Position numbers and translations under genes: made by a program | Assembly: GCF_017872555.1 (NCBI RefSeq) | Contig: NZ_JAEDOX010000001.1 | Coordinates: forward strand, 248,001 to 312,000 | DNA: 64,000 nt | Reading direction: 5' to 3' | From: Ruegeria sp. HKCCSA071 | Lineage (GTDB): Bacteria; Pseudomonadota; Alphaproteobacteria; Rhodobacterales; Rhodobacteraceae | Shown: positions 61,988 to 64,000 of the stretch, piece by piece | Numbering within the stretch: the stretch's first letter is position 1 | Layout of the letters: each line of letters begins with the position of its first letter | The notes under the pieces: generated by a model | The model's database searches: none | The model's input: the letters and a program-made list of their open reading frames with translations, nothing else | Told to the model about the DNA's origin: nothing

Positions 61988-62935
61988 ATGACCGATTTCA
62001 ACCAACCACTTAGCGGGAATGATCTGGCCCGGTTTTCCGGGCCGAACACATTCATGCGCCTGCCGCAGGCCTCTTCGCTTGAGGGGTTGGATGTGGCAGT
62101 GTTGGGGGTGCCGATGGATATCGGCACGTCGTGGCGGTCGGGCACGCGCTTTGGCCCCAAGCAGATCCGCGGCGAAAGCGCGATGATCCGGCCCTATAAC
62201 ATGGCCACCAGAGCGGCCCCGTTCGACAGTTTGCAGATAGCCGATATTGGGGATTTGGCGATCAACACCTTCTCGCTGGCGGACAGCCTCAGGATCATCA
62301 AGGAAAGCTATGACGCCATTTTGGCGAAAGGCGTGGTCCCGGTGGCGATGGGGGGCGATCATTCGATCACCCTGCCGATCCTGCGAGCCATCAAGGCCAA
62401 ACACGGGCCCGTGGCGTTGGTGCATGTGGACGCCCACGCCGATGTGAATGACGAGATGTTCGGTGAACGCGAAACCCACGGCACCGTTTTCCGTCGTGCA
62501 TATGAAGAGGGGCTGATTGTTCCCGACAAGACGTTTCAGATCGGCATTCGCGGCTCGGGCTATGCAGCCTCGGATTTTACCGAAGCCAAGGACTGGGGTT
62601 TTCGCCAGTTCCCGGCCTGGGAGCTGTGGCAGCAGAACCTGACCCAGATCGGATCGCAGGTTCGCAAGATCATCGGGGACCACCCGGTTTACATCTCGTA
62701 TGACATCGACAGCCTTGATCCCGCATATGCTCCGGGCACCGGCACGCCGGAAATCGCAGGGCTGACGACACCGCAAGCGTTGCAGCTGATCCATGCCCTG
62801 CATGGGGTAAACGTGGTGGGATGCGATCTGGTCGAAGTCTCACCCCCTTATGATCCATCGGGCAACACAGCACTGACAGCAGCCAACCTGATCTATGAGA
62901 TGCTGTGTATCCTTCCGGGTGTGACGTCGCGGTAA
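61988..62935 (+). CDS. Second ureohydrolase (agmatinase/guanidinobutyrase-like)
   Basis: The 315-residue paralogue has the same metal motifs (GGDHSITLPILRAI, VDAHADVND, SYDIDSLDPAYAPGTGTPE) but a different substrate loop: ERETHGTVFRRAYEEGLI in place of DHGTMF. This loop resembles guanidinobutyrase and guanidinopropionase. It may act on 4-guanidinobutyrate or another guanidino acid. The ATG at 61988 fits; the upstream ATG at 61946 is in a weaker context. Confidence 0.85.
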   Translation: MTDFNQPLSGNDLARFSGPNTFMRLPQASSLEGLDVAVLGVPMDIGTSWRSGTRFGPKQIRGESAMIRPYNMATRAAPFDSLQIADIGDLAINTFSLADSLRIIKESYDAILAKGVVPVAMGGDHSITLPILRAIKAKHGPVALVHVDAHADVNDEMFGERETHGTVFRRAYEEGLIVPDKTFQIGIRGSGYAASDFTEAKDWGFRQFPAWELWQQNLTQIGSQVRKIIGDHPVYISYDIDSLDPAYAPGTGTPEIAGLTTPQALQLIHALHGVNVVGCDLVEVSPPYDPSGNTALTAANLIYEMLCILPGVTSR

Positions 62936-63000
62936 GACGCGGTGGAATGTCTTGCCGCCGGTTTTGTTCCGCTTAGGGTTCACAAAAGGGATGGAGCGGG

Positions 63001-63402
63001 ATGAAAAAGATGGCTTTGTGGGCAGTGATTGCGCTTGTGGTTGGGGCAGGCGCCTATGTCCGGCTGGCACCGTCAGACCCTGCGCGGTGGCACGTCGCTT
63101 TCGTTTCGACCGAAAGCCAGAACTTGCCCGGTGGTGTGTTGCGCGTTGTTGAAACCGGCCCCGACGGGTTGCAGCGTCTTGACGAGATTGCCCAAACCAC
63201 ACCGCGCACTAAGGTATTGGCCGGCTCGGTCAGCGAGGGCATGATAACCTATATCACCCGCACGAAATGGATCGGCTTTCCCGACTACACCACGGCTCAG
63301 CAGGACGGAGACACCCTGCGCATTCATGGCCGCCTGCGGTTTGGTCGCAAGGATTTCGGGGTGAACAGGGCGCGGGTCGATGGGTGGTTGGCGCAGTTCT
63401 AG
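63001..63402 (+). CDS. DUF1499-domain protein
   Basis: This 133-residue protein has an N-terminal hydrophobic anchor (residues 3-20) and a DUF1499 domain ending RIHGRLRFGRKDFGVNRARVDGWLAQF. DUF1499 proteins are small envelope-associated proteins of unknown function in proteobacteria and plants. GATGGAGCGGG precedes the ATG. It is 65 bases after the second ureohydrolase and converges with a small secreted protein gene 15 bases later. Confidence 0.82.
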   Translation: MKKMALWAVIALVVGAGAYVRLAPSDPARWHVAFVSTESQNLPGGVLRVVETGPDGLQRLDEIAQTTPRTKVLAGSVSEGMITYITRTKWIGFPDYTTAQQDGDTLRIHGRLRFGRKDFGVNRARVDGWLAQF

Positions 63403-63417
63403 TCGTTGCGCAAACGG

Positions 63418-63699
63418 TCAGGACGCATCGTCTATATCAATGGGGTCGAAAGGCTCACTCTGTAATTTGGACGACAAACACCCCTCCTGAACCTCGCGCC
63501 ACATGGGAACGTTCAGGGACATCTGGCATTGCGCGGTGAACATGCGTCCGTCGACCTGAAGGCAGATCATTTCACCCAGTTCGATGCGTGACCCGGATGT
63601 GTCGGTGCAATAGCAATCCCGCGTCTTGCCGTCAGGGCCGATGTAATCGGCGAATGCAGGCGTGGTCGTCACCAGCAGAGTAAGAAAAACCCGTTTCAT
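63418..63699 (-). CDS. Small secreted cysteine-containing protein
   Basis: This 93-residue ORF has a signal peptide (MKRVFLTLLVTTTPAFA) and a mature part with five Cys in the order DCYC...MIC...QC...GC, suggesting disulfide bonds. No family is recognised. Sequence is compatible with a conserved Rhodobacteraceae periplasmic protein. It is divergent from prfA, 62 bases away. Confidence 0.65.
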   Translation of the reverse strand: MKRVFLTLLVTTTPAFADYIGPDGKTRDCYCTDTSGSRIELGEMICLQVDGRMFTAQCQMSLNVPMWREVQEGCLSSKLQSEPFDPIDIDDAS

Positions 63700-63761
63700 G
63701 GCTGCCAGCTTAGCATGACGTTGCCCTTGACCAAAGCCCCCGGATGAGAGACACCGCCGGG

Positions 63762-64000
63762 ATGATCCCCGAAGAACGTCTTGAACAGATCACCCAGCGT
63801 TTTCAGTACCTCGAAGCTGCCATGGCCGATGGCGCGTCGGGTGGTGATATTGCGGCGCTGGCCAAAGAATATTCCGACCTCAAGCCTGTCGTCGATCAGA
63901 TCATGGCCTGGCGACAGCTGGTGGGAGATCTGGCCGAGGCGCAGGCGATGCTGACTGACCCGGACATGAAAGAGCTTGCCGAGGAGGAAATCCCCGAGTT
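63762..64000 (+). CDS. prfA: Peptide chain release factor 1, N-terminal part
   Basis: The frame is open to the right window edge. The first 79 residues ([24 protein letters not shown]..., then [18 protein letters not shown]) match the N-terminal helical domain of RF1, which recognises UAA and UAG stop codons. The codon-recognition PxT and GGQ motifs lie beyond the window. The ATG at 63762 matches the usual start; an in-frame ATG at 63744 would add six residues. Confidence 0.9.
   Translation, partial: MIPEERLEQITQRFQYLEAAMADGASGGDIAALAKEYSDLKPVVDQIMAWRQLVGDLAEAQAMLTDPDMKELAEEEIPE

Overview
The window is chromosomal DNA of an alphaproteobacterium of the Rhodobacteraceae, most likely the marine Roseobacter group (Ruegeria/Phaeobacter-like). 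The evidence is the GC-rich codon use, the gene neighbourhoods (SPOR-nagZ-scpA-scpB; rpmF-plsX-fabH-ihfA-MerR; glnE followed by the methyltransferase/PIN pair), a DksA lacking the zinc-finger cysteines, a large-subunit TRAP transporter, and a GlsB/OlsB-type aminolipid acyltransferase. No phage, IS element, CRISPR array or secondary-metabolite cluster is seen. Most of the window is core genome.

Layout. 1-5.5 kb: end of a DUF2189 membrane protein, an XRE regulator, ilvN and ilvB (acetolactate synthase) with a complete leader-peptide attenuator upstream, then a HalD-like Fe(II)/2OG oxygenase and a VOC protein. 5.5-12.5 kb: a LuxR-type response regulator and cache-domain histidine kinase divergent from a dctPQM TRAP transporter, probably one sensing and uptake unit for a small organic acid. 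12.5-20.2 kb: VOC, bpt, RDD, DUF2852, DUF4440, glnE, a small conserved gene, an rRNA methyltransferase and a PIN protein. 20.2-28.6 kb: M48 protease, a quinone-reductase-like flavoprotein, a MoxR/VWA pair separated by three other genes, dksA, an FAD monooxygenase and xth. 28.6-38 kb: a MITE-like inverted repeat, erpA, dgt, argS, SPOR, nagZ, scpAB, a dCTP deaminase, tRNA-Pro, MerR and ihfA. 38-47 kb: fabH, plsX, rpmF, DUF177, bamE, the aminolipid acyltransferase, an ABC-F protein, an acetyltransferase, an SDR, and a secreted glycine-rich protein. 47-57.4 kb: tyrS, anmK, an extensin-like protein, a cupin, selO, an EEP nuclease, a Fur/Mur regulator, a DMT exporter, eno, a GNAT and a small lipoprotein. 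57.4-64 kb: GNAT, nucleoside hydrolase, mazG, an M20 amidohydrolase, two ureohydrolases, DUF1499, a small secreted protein and the start of prfA.

The most informative noncoding signals are the ilvB attenuator (promoter, 15-residue Leu-Val-Val-Ile-Val leader peptide, competing stems, terminator), a family of bipartite 3'-end repeats (stem-loop plus a conserved AT-containing core) with one head-to-head pair forming a ~200 bp MITE-like unit, paired palindromes between two divergent genes near 14.8 kb, tandem LacI-type operators upstream of eno, and a stem-loop between dctP and dctQ. I found no clearly new multi-gene system. The best candidates for new biology are the repeat family, the 14.8 kb palindromes and the glycine-rich secreted protein.
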